A stretch of DNA of 64,000 nucleotides, taken from NCBI GenBank assembly GCA_003415625.1, contig PYIU01000005.1:2175001-2239000 (forward strand). Reading direction: 5' to 3'. Each line of letters opens with the position of its first letter. Within the stretch, counting starts at the first letter, position 1. Under the pieces are notes generated by a model. That model was not told where the DNA came from, searched no databases, and saw nothing but the letters and a program-made list of their open reading frames with translations. A program made the translations under genes and the position numbers. The DNA comes from Aquanectria penicillioides (Eukaryota > Ascomycota > Sordariomycetes > Hypocreales > Nectriaceae). This document shows, in pieces, positions 9,819-21,613 of this stretch.

Positions 9819-12520
9819 ATGTCGAAGTCATGGAACAACCTCAGCCCCAGCTTCCTCCTCGAAGCTTTATTCGCCAACAACGCCCTGAGCCGCCGGTTGC
9901 GAAGGGATATGGCTATGATACGTAGCTACCGATTGCCCGTGGTTTTGGTGCAGATGCGCCTTCGACAGCAAACCGAGGCTGATCCCGAAAGCAGTGGCGA
10001 CATAATCAAACTCCTACCCTCCAACGAGGAATGGCAGACGGTGATAGGCATCGTCGCCAACAACGGACATACAACAGATGACCTAGATCGTTACATTGAC
10101 ATACTACTCGGCGAAAACGACGAAGAACGATGCCGGCGTTTTTTAGAACACGATGGTCTACAGCCCACCTTTATTTTCAATTTTCTTCTTCGAAACGGCT
10201 CATCAATACACAACACATCAACTCTATATGCTCTCCTTGAGCATTTCCGTTCGAGGTCCTGCGTCACGCCGGAAAACAACGTCGACCACAATACTTCTGA
10301 CAAAACGCCACAGTCCAGGTCACGTCTGGCTATGGTTAACATGCCCTCTGACGAATTTTCCCGATTGATGTCGAGATTGGCACATCACTGCCGTCGCCTG
10401 GAACCAAGATTATTAACCTCCTTGGCAGATGTTGTGGCACAGCGGATCAAATGGCTCCAGCAAGGATCAGATCCCGCAAAGAAGATCTATCATGAGCAAT
10501 GCAGTCTTTTTAATTCTGCACTGAGGACTTTTGCCAGCCGCTCAAAGCTCGAGGTGCGATCCAAGCATGCCCCCAATGCATACTTTTGGGAAGCCCAAAG
10601 GATTCTGCTGGGCATGTCAGATCAGCTCTCTCAGCCCTTGCTAGTGGACAAAGCGGGCTTCCAAGCTATCCGCGCGGTGTTGGCAGGGTTGCCCAAGAGC
10701 CAATCCGAGATTCACAGCGCAAGACGCCACTCTCAAAAATGGCCACCTTATCTGCGCCCCGGTGATGGCATGGATGAGATGATGGAACCCGATGAGAGCT
10801 GGGCTCGGACAGTACAAGCAGGCGCGATGATGCAGGAGGCTGGGTTTCCCAAAGATCAGACTGACGAGGCCTTGGACATTCTCCAAGGTTTGGCTTACGA
10901 TGGAACCCCGACTATTCAACAAAGGACTAGAGTGAATCCGAAGAAGCCACTGCGGGTATGGGCTGCCTCAATAAAAGCCACACGGAATGCACACGAAGCG
11001 TGGGACCGGTTTCACCACCCGCCAACAGAGGGCCAAGAACCTGGCCTAGAAGAATACGGCGCCATGTTTGAGAAGCTTTCCGCCAGGGATGCTGACTCAG
11101 GCGTGGGAAGCCTGCCGGGCGATAACTCGCTCAATTACCCAACGCAAGAGGAACCGAACTTGGCAGAGTTCGAGAAAGCCCGGCTGCAACCGCCTGGCGT
11201 TGACGAACTTTACGAGAAGATGAAGAAAAGCGGCATCATGCCAAGCGGACAGTGCCTCCGGGTTTTGATTTTAAATGCCGAGTCACTGGAAACGGCCAAT
11301 AAATACGTGCTGGAGAGTTCTATGCCACGGGAACAGTCGTCAAGTCTCCTGACCGATGACCCAGAGCCCAAATCCATAGAGGCGATCCCGATCGATATCT
11401 TTGCAGCCTACATTAGCGTCTGCGCGAGGGAACTCCGATACCCAAGAAGCCATATGGTACGCGCAATGCGGCTGGTCGAGGCCCGCCTCGGGGGCGAGCA
11501 GCATCATTGGGCATCATATCTGTGGACGCCCATCTTAAAGACGTTGGGCCAACACCATGTTGCTTTGGGTATCAGCCTCAGTGAGCAACTGCAATTGGCG
11601 GTGCACCTTGTCGACCGTCTTCGAGAGTGTCATGGTTATTCATTGCCACTTTTCCAACGATTCGCAAGAATGTTGAGGAGCATTTTACGAAGAGAAGTGG
11701 TACAGCTTTTGGCGGATATCAAATCGGACCCCAATTTAGTGACGAACTCGCTCAACCTCCTGTATGATCCAGATGCCCGGCAGATGCACGGCACGCAACC
11801 CATACAGCCTACGCAGGAACCGGACCAAGAAAGCCAGCCGCCGAGTGCGAATGGGAACGAATGCGATTCGCCCTTGACCTTGGCCCAACAGGCGGCCTCG
11901 CGGCTGAAGGAGATTTTCAACGGGCTGGTGGCCGAGGAACAAGAGGCACAGAGGGTTTTGGGAACCAACGAGGTGTCAGATCTCGATGCAATGCTATTGC
12001 GACGAGACCCAGTTTCTGCTCCACTAGCTCATGACTACCTTCTGTGTCTGGCATTTGCGGGAGAGTTTGAAGAGATGTCCAGAGTAGTCAAGTGGCTGAT
12101 TCAGCAGTGGGGAGTGGAACAATTGGTTGCAGAGCTCGAGGCTTGGATGAGGTGCCGTATGAAGCGGACATGCTTGAGACACTCTGTGTGTTCCGGGCCT
12201 TTGCAGAGCCAATGCTCGAAGAAGCAACGGTGAACTCGGTCCTGAAAAAGCTAAACCACAGCCTGGTGAACTGGACCTGGCCAGACATGGCCTTGGTTCA
12301 GGACTATTTGGAGGGCCGCTTGGAGCATGAGGCCAACAAGGACTGTGCGAAGTGCTCCAGTGCGTGCGTCAGCAACAATGGCAGCGGCGTCAAAGCACGG
12401 GTCCGGCCAATATGGCCAATGCAAACGAACAAGAAAGATGATGAGCATGGACAGATGCAAGAAGCAATGTTAAGGGCGAAGCTAGAGCACGGAATGGCGT
12501 TTAATGGAGCGAATCGATGA
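9819..12520 (+). CDS. Large helical protein, possibly mitochondrial PPR-like; one frame break
   Basis: About 900 aa if read from the ATG at 9819 and corrected for one base; open frame continues upstream to 9570, so the N-terminus is uncertain. The protein is rich in amphipathic helices and Arg/Leu, e.g. LSPSFLLEALFANNALSRRLR and WASYLWTPILKTLGQHH. This resembles large fungal helical-repeat (pentatricopeptide-type) proteins of mitochondria, but I cannot assign individual repeats with confidence. The frame changes near 12139-12146: QLVAELEA in one frame continues as LDEVPYEADMLETLCVFR in another. This needs one extra base, for example CC for C in GAGGCTTGG. Without it the protein ends in a nonsense tail at 12233. 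An intron could in principle join the frames (41 nt from 12092), but it would remove a good helix and is shorter than others here. Confidence 0.6.
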
Positions 12521-14624
12521 GGCGGCCTGATTTATTTTTTCTCCCCCCCACTTGCCTCCAAATGGAAATGCTGGCAAAGGCAGAGTAAGACGGATGGATT
12601 GGGTACAAAAGGTGTACGAGTATAGAAACATGGCCAACTGGGTGTGGTTGGGTTGGCTAGAGGAACGGATTGGGTGGAGATTGCGGGGCGTGGTGGACAC
12701 AGTGACGATACCCTGTAAAATCTAGATGTATAATATGGCCAGATAGGGAAACCTAGATCTCAAGAATGACAAAGAAAAAGAAATGAACAAAGAGAAGAGG
12801 CGAGGATAAAATTTATGCCAGGTCTCAATTAGGCCTGCTTCCCAGGGTTCTCAGCCGAAGTGTGGGCCCGGCCGCGGGTTGACAGCCCGCTGGGCGGCTA
12901 TCTAGATGAGAAAAAGGACTGCGGAGCTCACGAAGGCCCAGGGCATCGGTACTCGTGGGAAGCTGGTTGCCTATAATGGAAAGATGGCTTGCATTAGCAG
13001 GAGAGCATATGCAATGCAGTTATCTCTGAGAAGGTGTGATATTCAGGAACAAGGAACAATGAACCAACGGCGGACAAGAGAGCCTGTGCAAGGCGTGCAC
13101 CGTCACGGAGACTGCGGGTAGATTGGCTCAGCGGCGACGGGCCGGACGACGAGCCCAGACGACAAAGCAGGCAAGGGTCGAGCCACTGCGAGGACCGCCC
13201 ACGGCAGCCAGGTCAGGACCGGACGACAATGGGTCGACTGGAGCCGCGACGGGGCAGACACGAGAGATGAAGCAGAGCTTTAAGCAAGCGACAGGTGACG
13301 GGCTTCTAGATGCATTGAACCATTGGACGGTACGTATCGTCGGGGAACCGCCCAACGGAGCCAGGCACGAAGCAGGTCCGCCGCAGGTAGGTTTAGTGGG
13401 ACCTGCATGATTGGCCAGCGCAGGTTGTACAGGTTCACAGTCCGGGGCCGGAGCCGAGGCGGCCCATGCAGGGCAGGAGCCGGCTGCCAATGACGGCGAG
13501 CCGCGCGGTTGCGACCTGGGATGCGAGGAAACACAAGCGACCGGGGTCCCCACTGTCGGCTCCTGGTCTTTGACTCTCTCAGTGTGCGCGCTTGCAGCCC
13601 AGTCCCGATTTCCGCGTGCAACCTGCCCACGACAAGCCAGCTGGCACTAGCGTCTGGCCATTGGCAGCCTGTGGCGCGGTTTGAGACTGTGAGGCTCGCC
13701 ATGGAGGCGTCTGGGACCGGGGCCGTTTGGGGTTGGGCGCGTCGTGAGACGGTCGACTGGAGACGAGATGGACGCTGAGGCCCGGTGCGATGGGGCAGCT
13801 TTCCGGGGACCCCCCCTCCCCCCCTGCCGGTCTATGAATGGCAACAGCGACGATGCGGCGCGCGGTCATTGGCAAGGCGGGCGACAATGGGGAGAAGTGG
13901 TCTGGACGAGACGCTTTGTCTTGGTGCGATGCGTGCCGCTGGCCTGGAATTGCGGTGGGACAGCGTTAGGCCATGGGACAAGTCGATGCAGCGAGTCGAG
14001 AGAAACACACCGTGGCCGTGTGGACAGCCGGCCGCCATACAATACTACAACTCCATCCACTTTGACGACAATCCCCAGTATTCTCTGTGTCTCCTCGTCT
14101 TTTCCCTTTCCTTTCTCTCCATCTCCCTCCCCTCCTGTTCCGTTTCCTTGTGTGTTTCTGCAATCCTTTCTCTCATCCGTCTTGTTCGACTTCTCTCTTT
14201 CACAGCTCTCTTTTCCTCTCCTTTCGGCGGGTATCGCTTGCGGTGTCCCCCCCGTTCCTTTGTACTACATACAGCGTGTTCCCTCTCACTCTCTCGCTGC
14301 ATCACAGCTCGTGTTCAACAAAACCGCCTTCACTGTTCTATTGTCTCGAAACTTCGATTGATTCGAAGCACCGCCGTCTTTGATATCTATCAAACCGACT
14401 TAATTTGATTGGGGCTGTTGGACAACAAGAAAACACGTTGAAGCGTTCTCAGCAACAGGCATCGACATTATATTCCCGAACTAGTAAACAAACCGAAACT
14501 GTTTTGACAAACAACCGAAAATCCATCTCTTTCGAATCCAGCTGTTTTCGATTCTTTTACTTTTCAACCCTATTTTATTTCCGTCCCGAATTTTGTTACA
14601 TCGGCTATTCCGAAAGACTTCAAA
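12521..14624. other. Long intergenic region and leader of the Ser-rich gene
   Basis: About 2.1 kb. The part 12840-13800 is GC-rich with several overlapping open frames on both strands, none of which resembles a protein I know. From about 14080 to 14330 the plus strand is strongly pyrimidine-rich (TTCC, CTCT), typical of fungal core promoters and long leaders. The sequence then turns AT-rich and leads into CAAAATG at 14625. Confidence 0.45.
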
Positions 14625-17408
14625 ATGCTTTTCGACAGGAGGAGGTTTACCCTCGCCCTTCACATTCTTTTGACTGCCCAGTTCGCCCAGGCTGGTCCTT
14701 TAAGGTGGACTGGCAGGATGTATGTGGAACGCCCCCGGCTTAGCAATTTTGGCTCGACAACTAATACGGACAACCATAGACATCGTAGATCAACCCCGGT
14801 GAACGGTGGATACACTACTCCCGCAGCCGCCACTGCAGTTCAAGAGAAGTATGAGACCCCTGGTGAATTGAAGCAAGGGATTTTTTTCACTGACAGAACT
14901 TCACAGCTCCGATGGCGACTCTAATAGCTCCGAGACGACCCCCTTGTCTATCATCGAGACTGTGAGCTCGAGCCCTATTTACACCGAGACAGCAGCTTCC
15001 GAGGTTTCTGTGTTGTCAGTGCCGACCACCATCGATCTCGTCCCCGTCGTTTCTTCGACTTCCGCAGCCCAGTCGCAGATCGTTGCGACATCAGCGGCCG
15101 CCACGACCGCCGAGCAGCCTGCCGAGACCCCGGCCGCCTCTTACCCCGTCGAGTCATCGACCTTCGCTGAGCAGTCTACGATTACAACCTCGATTGTCCC
15201 CGTGCAGCCCACCAACACCCCAAGCTCCGCGGTGGAAAGTTCTGGGGTGCAAAGTTCCGTGGTGCAGAGCTCTGTGGTGCAAAGTTCCGCGGTACAAAGC
15301 TCCTATATTCAAAGCTCTGTGATCCAAAGCTCCGTGATCAGGAGCTCTGTTAACACCCCGAGCTCTTTGCAAGAGACTACCACCGCCGCCATCGAGACAC
15401 CGAGTGCTTCTGCGTCAAGCTCCCAGTCCATCTTCACAACCTCGATCGTTCCTAAGGTGCCTACCAGCTCGCCCTCGTCTGAGCCACTTGGAACACCCAC
15501 CACCGCATTGCTTACCACCACAACGCCCGCTGCCACCTCGCTCACTGCCACCTCGCCCGCTGACATCTCGGAGAGCACTAGCGCTGCTGGGGAGACTTCC
15601 GAGACCACCATCACAACCTCGATTGTTCCCAAGGTTCCCACAACCAAAGCGTCGAGCACACAGGTCCAGACCCCCGTGGAGTCGACTTCTCCATCAACGG
15701 CCGTCACCTACTCGACGGCCGTCTCGCTGCCCGGAACTGCTCCTGGATCTTCCATCATCAACACTCCCACAACTGTGGCTCACTCCAGCATTTACTATCA
15801 AACTCCTGGTGCTTCTGACCAGTCTAATTCCGGCTCTCAGCCCAGTTCGTCCGCGTCGGGCCAGGATATGCAATACTCGACCCCTGGATACATGCACTCG
15901 AGTGTTGATCTTGGCAACCTTAACCCTTCGTCAACTACTGCCAGCAGACCAGCGTTGTCAAGGCCTCATCTGTCGCAGTGTCTCCGGTCACTTCTACTGC
16001 CAAAAGCTCCCAGCTTACGCCGTCCTCTGTTAGTCCTACTGCAACCATCATCAACACCATCATCAACTCTAGCGCTGCGGAGGATCTCCCAGTGACCTCG
16101 ACGCCGGCCAGCTCAATTGTCAAGTCGTCGACCGTCAAGGCCTCAACCGCCAAGGCCTCGACATTCTCTTCTGCAGCAGACCCCAATGCTACTGGGATTC
16201 AGAGCTCGACTGCCGCCCAGGTTGTCAGCTCTGCTCTGCAGTCGTCCGCCGCCAGCGCTGCTTCCTCCACAGCGTCGTCCTCCCCAAGCAGCGTTGTCTC
16301 CGTGGTTCCCACAGGCACGCCCAACACGGCTGTCCCTACAGTTGGCTACATGCCCACTGCCACAGCCACTGTCGACGCCGATCAGTACGCCGCCAACCTT
16401 GCCCAGGCCAAGAAGCTCAACAAGGTATACTCGGCCCTGTCGGCCGACTCTGCTTGCTCTTCCGGTCAGGCGGCGTGCATCGACGGAAAGTTTGCCAAGT
16501 GTAACGACGCCGGCTCTTACGCGCTCACAACCTGCAAGACCGGCGAGCAGTGCTTTGCGCTCCCCATCGACAACGGCAAGGGGGTTATGCTGGCTTGCCA
16601 GAACATCGCCACGGCCAAGCAGATTCTGGGCGAAACTGCCGATGTCACGAGCTCCGCGAGCTCCCAGCCAGCGTCCTCTCAATCTGCGTCCTCTTCGGCC
16701 GCTCAGGACCCCGTTGCCAGCTCCCCAGCGTCCTCAGTCAAGTCTGACGTTCCCATTGTCACTGTCACCCAGGTCGTTACTGTTGACGATGGTGCCGCCT
16801 CAACAGCCACTGAGCCCGCCAAGGAGGAAACGACTGAGTCTTCAAAGCCGTCTAAGCCCACAACCACCTCGGTTCCTGTCACCTCGGTGCCTGCCAACAA
16901 CCAGCCAGCTATCACAACGGCTCAATCATCGGCTCAATCATCAGCTCAGTCGTCGGCTCAATCCTCTGCGCCGGCCCAGGACGCTTCCACCACGACCACC
17001 TCTGCCCCCGTGGTGAACCAGCCTTCTTCTTCTTCCCCGTCGCCATCGTCGATGCCGGCCGCTTCCTCATACTCCTCCTCCATCCGCTCTGGCAACACTG
17101 TTACCAAGACCATCAAGCTGCCCGACAGCCCCTCCTCCGAGGCTGCTTCTCCATCCAGCACCAGCACCCTGCCCACGACCATCGTCCTCGTCCCCGTCAA
17201 CACCAGGAAGACGTCGGCGATCGCCTCCGAGGCTGCAGTCGCCACGGGAGTGGCGTTTGGAGAGCAAGGCACAACCACCACGCAGGTCGTCGATGGTTTG
17301 CCTACGGTGTCTGTGTATTTTACCGTTACCGTGACGGAAAAGGAGCCCCAGACTGTGACGGTGACGCAGCACGAGAAAGAAACCGTGACCGTTGTCATCA
17401 GCGCATGA
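14625..17408 (+). CDS. Secreted Ser/Thr-rich wall protein with CBM19-like module; one frame break
   Basis: Probable cell-wall or surface glycoprotein of about 908 aa after one base is restored. Exon 1 is 14625-14848, exon 2 14907-17408; intron 14849-14906 runs GTATGA...CACTGAC...TTCACAG. A signal peptide ends near AQFAQA/GP (residue ~24). The long stalk is Ser/Thr/Pro/Val-rich. It has about eight SSVVQ-type pentapeptides (15222-15350), three spaced copies of TTSIVP(K/V)xPT, and four SAQS units (16919-16971). Near two thirds of the length a six-cysteine module reads SACSSGQAACIDGKFAKC...TTCKTGEQC...LAC, the pattern of CBM19-type chitin-binding modules. The C-terminus repeats TVTVT but shows no GPI-anchor hydrophobic tail. 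Frame break at 15931-15957: GCCAGCAGACC needs one more base (GCCAGCCAGACC) to pass from the upstream to the downstream Ser-rich frame. Downstream partner is convergent PTP. Confidence 0.75.
15222..15350 (+). repeat. 15-bp coding tandem repeat (SSVVQ)n
   Basis: About eight units of 15 bp encoding SS(V/A/I)(V/I)Q variants in the stalk of the wall protein. Such arrays readily change copy number and can alter stalk length. Confidence 0.85.
16919..16971 (+). repeat. 12-bp coding tandem repeat (SAQS)n
   Basis: Four units of a 12-bp sequence (TCGGCTCAATCA and variants) encoding SAQS in the C-terminal part of the same wall protein. Confidence 0.85.
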
Positions 17409-18501
17409 TCTGAGCGGCCCTTCTCTTCTCTTCTTCTTCTTCTTCTTCTTCATCATCATCATCATATTCTACTTCTTCCTCTTCCTCTCTCTTCCCTTCC
17501 CGTCTCTCCAAGATATTATTTTTAAAAAAAAAGGGGAGGAGGGGAGGGGGAGAATAGGGGGAAATATTTGCGGTAATACCACGTTAGGAGGATGTACACA
17601 CATGCTATGTTTATTTATTGTTTCTGTTTTTTTTTCTGGGTCATCAGTTCATATCACATCATGAAAGTTGCATCTTGGCTTGTAATGAGGAGGAAGGATG
17701 ATTGATATCCACAAACAAAAACAAACACCAAAAAAAAAATTCATGGAAAAAAAAAAACCTCACCCCAAACGCAAGTCCCGGGCACAAACAGAGTGCGCAT
17801 CATGATATAGGATAATTTGTTATTGGATTGGCAAGGCTTGGAACCCAAAAAAAAAAAAAGAATGGCTGCATTTCTAGAACGTGCTGATCACATCATGAGG
17901 CCGAAGACCTAATAGATCTCAAGAATATTTGCTTTACTTCAAGCTCACTTTACTACTTTTCAATGTTGGTAAGATACCGTAGAAAGCGTAAACCCTCTTG
18001 AGAGGCTCATGTATTTATTCCCATCGTCATATGCCAATGCCAGTCTATGCATGCCCGCCCATTCGTTGCACCACTTTTCATGTCTCCCGCGTTTCCATGC
18101 TCATCATGACCTGCCTACTTCCACTCCTCGCTTGTACACACTCCAGACCGTTCCTGTACTCCTACAACGCGCCGCTTTCCCAAAAGGCGGTCTTCTATCG
18201 GCAAGACGGGATAAGAAAACGCTGCCATGTGCGCCGCAGCGCGAGATAAAAAGATACAAACAAAAATACAATAATCAGAAGAAGAAGAAAAAAAAAAGAA
18301 AAAAGAAGAGAAAAAAAAACCATGACAGTAACGATGATTTGCATCCAGGTGTAGCTGAAGCTCCCCTCCATGCTCCCGTGGAAAATAAAAGGAATAATTG
18401 AAGAAAATCCCCTCCCATCCAAGAAAAAAAAAACATAACAAAATCAAAGTGTGCTTGCTCATAAACGCCATACGAAAATGCCAACCGAATAATGCATGCC
18501 T
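17409..18501. other. Convergent intergenic region
   Basis: Lies between the stops of the wall protein and the phosphatase. It opens with a (TTC)n(ATC)n tract at 17421-17465, then holds several A- and T-runs, including A-runs near 17530, 17730, 17750, 17848 and 18290-18318. Expected to be two 3' untranslated regions. No coding signal recognised. Confidence 0.5.
17421..17465. repeat. (TTC)n(ATC)n microsatellite
   Basis: Simple trinucleotide array about 20 bp past the stop of the Ser-rich gene, in its probable 3' untranslated region. Confidence 0.85.
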
Positions 18502-19983
18502 CTACTTCGCGATACCCACCTCGCCGACGTCAGGTCCAGGTCCCGCGTCAAGAAACGGCTCGCTCAACTCGAGCCTCTTAGCCGCGGGCTCGCTGCCCTC
18601 CTCGTCGACACCGTACTTGTCCCGCCAGAGCTTGCACATAACTTGATAGATGAAGTGGTACTGGGGTTTACTCTGAACCATGCCGACGCGCTGCTCTCGA
18701 AGGACATCGACAGTATCGAAGATGGGGTCCGGTCCTTCGAGAGCTTCGTCGTAGTTCTCAAAGGCACCAGAGTCGAGCTCTCGCATGAGGTGCTCGAGAG
18801 TGATGAAAGTTCCGGTTCGACCAACACCGGCACTGCAGTGAATGATGCGGGGGTTGGACGGTGCGCTGTATTCGCGGGAGAGTCTCATGATTTCGAAGAA
18901 GCCATCGAGGTCCTCAAGCTCAGGCACGCCAAAGTCTGGCCACATGCGGTAAAGAAGATGCCAGATGACGCGGGGCTCTTTTTCTCCTTCCACGTGGAGC
19001 AGCAGCTTGCGCTTCTCGATTGACCCATCGCAGAGCTCATCATAGGAATCAAAGGTAAGCTGAGCCTTCCAATCGTCGCCCCATGCATTGTGCTCGTTGA
19101 GGTCCCAAGTAGCCTGTTCCTCACCGTCTGGGAAGTACTGGTTGCACTTTATGGCTCCACCCTCGACCATTGTGGTGAGCTGGACAATGACAGCAGGGGA
19201 AGTGAGTTGCTCCGCAATCATGCGCCAGACGTAGCTGATGGAGGGCTGCGTAGGTCCTTGCATTGCGATGTAATGGAGAGGCGGGTGTCGAGGATCGGAA
19301 GGCGACTCGAGGGTGATGTCGGAAGCGTTGACGTAGTCTAGCTCATCGGGAGGAACCTGAAGTCGGATACGGTTGTGGTTCCAGGGCTTGATATTGATGT
19401 AGCGGTCCATGATACCCTTCTCTTCCGCGTCGAGTTGCTTGAACGTTCCCCACCTGAATTCCTCGTCGTTTTCGTTTTTGGAGCCCTCGAGGACTCGATC
19501 GCGCTCCGACCAGGTGAGTTCCTGAAACTTGAAGTCGATGTCTGGTCAAGGCGTCAGCATGACTCCCGGCATGTGCGCAGCGTGGATCCAGGACTTACCT
19601 TGCATGGTTGAAGCGAGGAAAGCAGGAAGCTTGGGCGCGCCACCCTTGCCGTTCATGATCGCATTACCGTCGGCCGTGACGGGCCGGCTTTTGATGCCGT
19701 CTTGACCTACGAGAGCGGCGGGAGGGCTGGAGGGCAACTCGGCCGTTGGGCTTTCGCGAGCGCGCTTTCGAAGGCGGAAATTCCGGAAAGCGGATTTCTT
19801 CGAAAACTTGGTGGCAGGTTTCTGGACTTGAAGGTGTTGCGGTTGAAGATGCTGCTGTTGAAGGTTTGCAGCCTGAAGCTCGGCGCTTGCGATGCTGTCG
19901 ACGGTGTCGCTGCTGGAGCGTTCGACGGCGGTCTCGATGGTGGGATTCTTGGGTTTGCGACGAAACTTGGGGATTCTGTCCAT
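18502..19983 (-). CDS. Classical protein tyrosine phosphatase (Ptp1/Pyp type)
   Basis: Removes phosphate from phosphotyrosine in signalling proteins, commonly MAP kinases in fungi; cytosolic or nuclear. Exon 1 is 19983-19599 and exon 2 19541-18502. The intron 19542-19598 runs GTAAGT...GCTGAC...CCAG. 474 aa. The first ~130 residues are basic and Gln/Ser-rich (PKFRRKPKNP, a QQQHLQPQHLQVQ stretch) and probably regulatory. The catalytic domain follows: DYVNAS substrate-recognition loop, WPDFGVP loop (Asp ~331) and the P-loop HCSAGVGRTGTF with Cys ~364 and its Arg. The Q-loop appears as QSKPQYHFIYQ. All key residues are present, so it should be active. The ATG at 19983 is the first in frame; upstream open sequence has no ATG. 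Confidence 0.93.
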
Positions 19984-20711
19984 GGTGGCGGATTGCGACA
20001 GCGGCGACCGGGGGGAAGGATGCGAAGAAGTGGATCGGGGAGACGAGGAAGAATGGGAAGAGGAAGAGAAGACCGTCGCCGACGAGATAAAAGGATGACA
20101 ACCTCGAAGGCGCGGCAAAGGGAAAGGGGAGGCCGAGGGCGAGGAGGCGAAGATCCAAGCAGACAAAAGCGAGGGCGAAGGCGAAGGCGAAGGCGAGGGC
20201 GAGATCGAGGGAGAGGGAGTCGACGGAAGATTGTTGGAGTTGGAGCCCTTTGGGCTGGTGGAGGCCGAACAGGGGTAGGGGCGGCCTGGTCAACAAGGGG
20301 GCGAAGCAACAAGTGTAGTAATCCAGGGACTTGCTTTGGGGGGGGGGGGGGAGGGGGGATTTTCTTTGCGATGGATAGCGCAGTCGCTGGTTTGCAGCAA
20401 CGAGACGAGCTACAGGAGAAAGGGAAGATGAGGAAATAAATAAAAAGGGGAGAAGAAGAAGTGGTGATGATGAAGCGGAGCGGGAGGGTCGCGATGGCCA
20501 GCCAGTCGAGCTGTGGCACATCCGCGGCGGAAGGGGAGCGGGCAGTGGGCAGCGGGCAGCTGAGCCTCTGGTCACGATGGCCAACCGCAGTGGGAAAGTG
20601 ATGGGCGGGTGATGGCGGGCGACGGCAGCGACAAGCAACGGAGCTGACGACGGAGTTGATGACGGCCGCAACCAGATGGCGACGGCTATGATGATGGGAG
20701 GGAAAGCAAGC

Positions 20712-20776
20712 TCAGCAGCAGCAGCAGCAGCAGCAGCAACAATAACAACAAAAACAAAAACAACAACAACAACAAT
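20712..20776. repeat. CAG/CAA trinucleotide array
   Basis: About eight CAG units passing into degenerate CAA/AACA units, upstream of the phosphatase start. Not inside a recognised gene. Confidence 0.85.
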
Positions 20777-21013
20777 AGTGGTAGTGATAAACTTGGTTGG
20801 GCGTGACCTTGGGCGTGACCGTCATGTCGGTCGGCCCTTGGGGGAGGCTTGAACCGGGGTCGCGGGACGCGAGGTGCTATGGATGAGGTAAAACCTGGAA
20901 ACTCTAGGCGTAAGTGCCCGACGGGACGAGATTGAGAGAGAGATGAGATGCCCCACGGCACGTGCTGCCCGATCCCGCAGTCTTGGGGAATTTCTCGAAC
21001 AGGTAATTCGGGG

Positions 21014-21043
21014 GACGGAGACGGAGACGGAGACGGAGACGGA
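21014..21043. repeat. (GACGGA)5 microsatellite
   Basis: Five perfect hexanucleotide units in the gap upstream of the phosphatase. Confidence 0.85.
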
Positions 21044-21073
21044 ATACGGGGGGCATGCAAGAAACTTGCAATG

Positions 21074-21094
21074 CTACCTACCTACCTACCTACC
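21074..21094. repeat. (CTAC)n microsatellite
   Basis: About five CTAC units, the same tetranucleotide class as at 4.33, 43.26 and 43.51 kb. Confidence 0.85.
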
Positions 21095-21272
21095 CATATA
21101 CTACGAAAAGTATTCAGCTAGACTAATTACTGCTGTATGTAATAAGCCAAGCCAATTTAACACCGCAACATTAATAAAGCGCCGTCCAGGCGGTGGTATT
21201 TGCTCAGGAGCGGAAATATATGATCCGTTAATAACAATAGTGTAATAGCCCGTCGTCGCCCTTGCCCCCTGC

Positions 21273-21301
21273 TTCCCTTGTTCCCTTGTTCCCTTGTTCC
21301 C
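21273..21301. repeat. 8-bp tandem repeat (TTCCCTTG)3
   Basis: Three perfect copies and a partial fourth of an 8-bp unit in gene-free DNA. Confidence 0.8.
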
Positions 21302-21592
21302 GTACCTTGTCTCCGGCCGGACAGGTAATCACCTCTTTTTGGTTTGGCTGGATTTGGCACCGTAGGGCAGGGAACTGCCAGACGGACAGGCCAAGGACAG
21401 GACAGGCCCAGGGACCCAAGTGTCACCCAACAGGGAACGACAGAACCGACAGGGGCCCTTGACCTGCAGTGGAAGAGAACAATTTTAGGCCCGAAGCGAT
21501 GTCACTTCTATTTTGGGTTCCTGGGTCTTTGCCAGAGCCCGTGCCTGTGCGCGTGTGTGTGGGCGGGTGGGCTTGCGTGCGTGCTCACTCAT

Positions 21593-21613
21593 CCCCCCCC
21601 CCCCCCCCCCCCC
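21593..21613. repeat. C21 homopolymer
   Basis: Run of 21 C following a GTGC/GTGT-rich stretch. The minus strand is a G21 run able in principle to form a quadruplex. Length is unreliable in any assembly. Confidence 0.8.

Noticed and set aside
13128..13702. Overlapping minus-strand open frames of about 140 codons in GC-rich DNA
   Set aside because: Low-complexity composition, open in several frames at once, no family motif and no splice context; best explained by few stop codons in GC-rich DNA.
14863..14896. 34-nt intron in the Ser-rich gene
   Set aside because: Phase-compatible but shorter than usual; the 58-nt alternative 14849-14906 has a better donor (GTATGA) and also keeps phase.
19664..20671. 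Long minus-strand open frame of 335 codons upstream of the phosphatase
   Set aside because: It overlaps the PTP first exon in another frame and consists of Pro/Leu/Ser-rich low-complexity sequence from a C/T-rich promoter.
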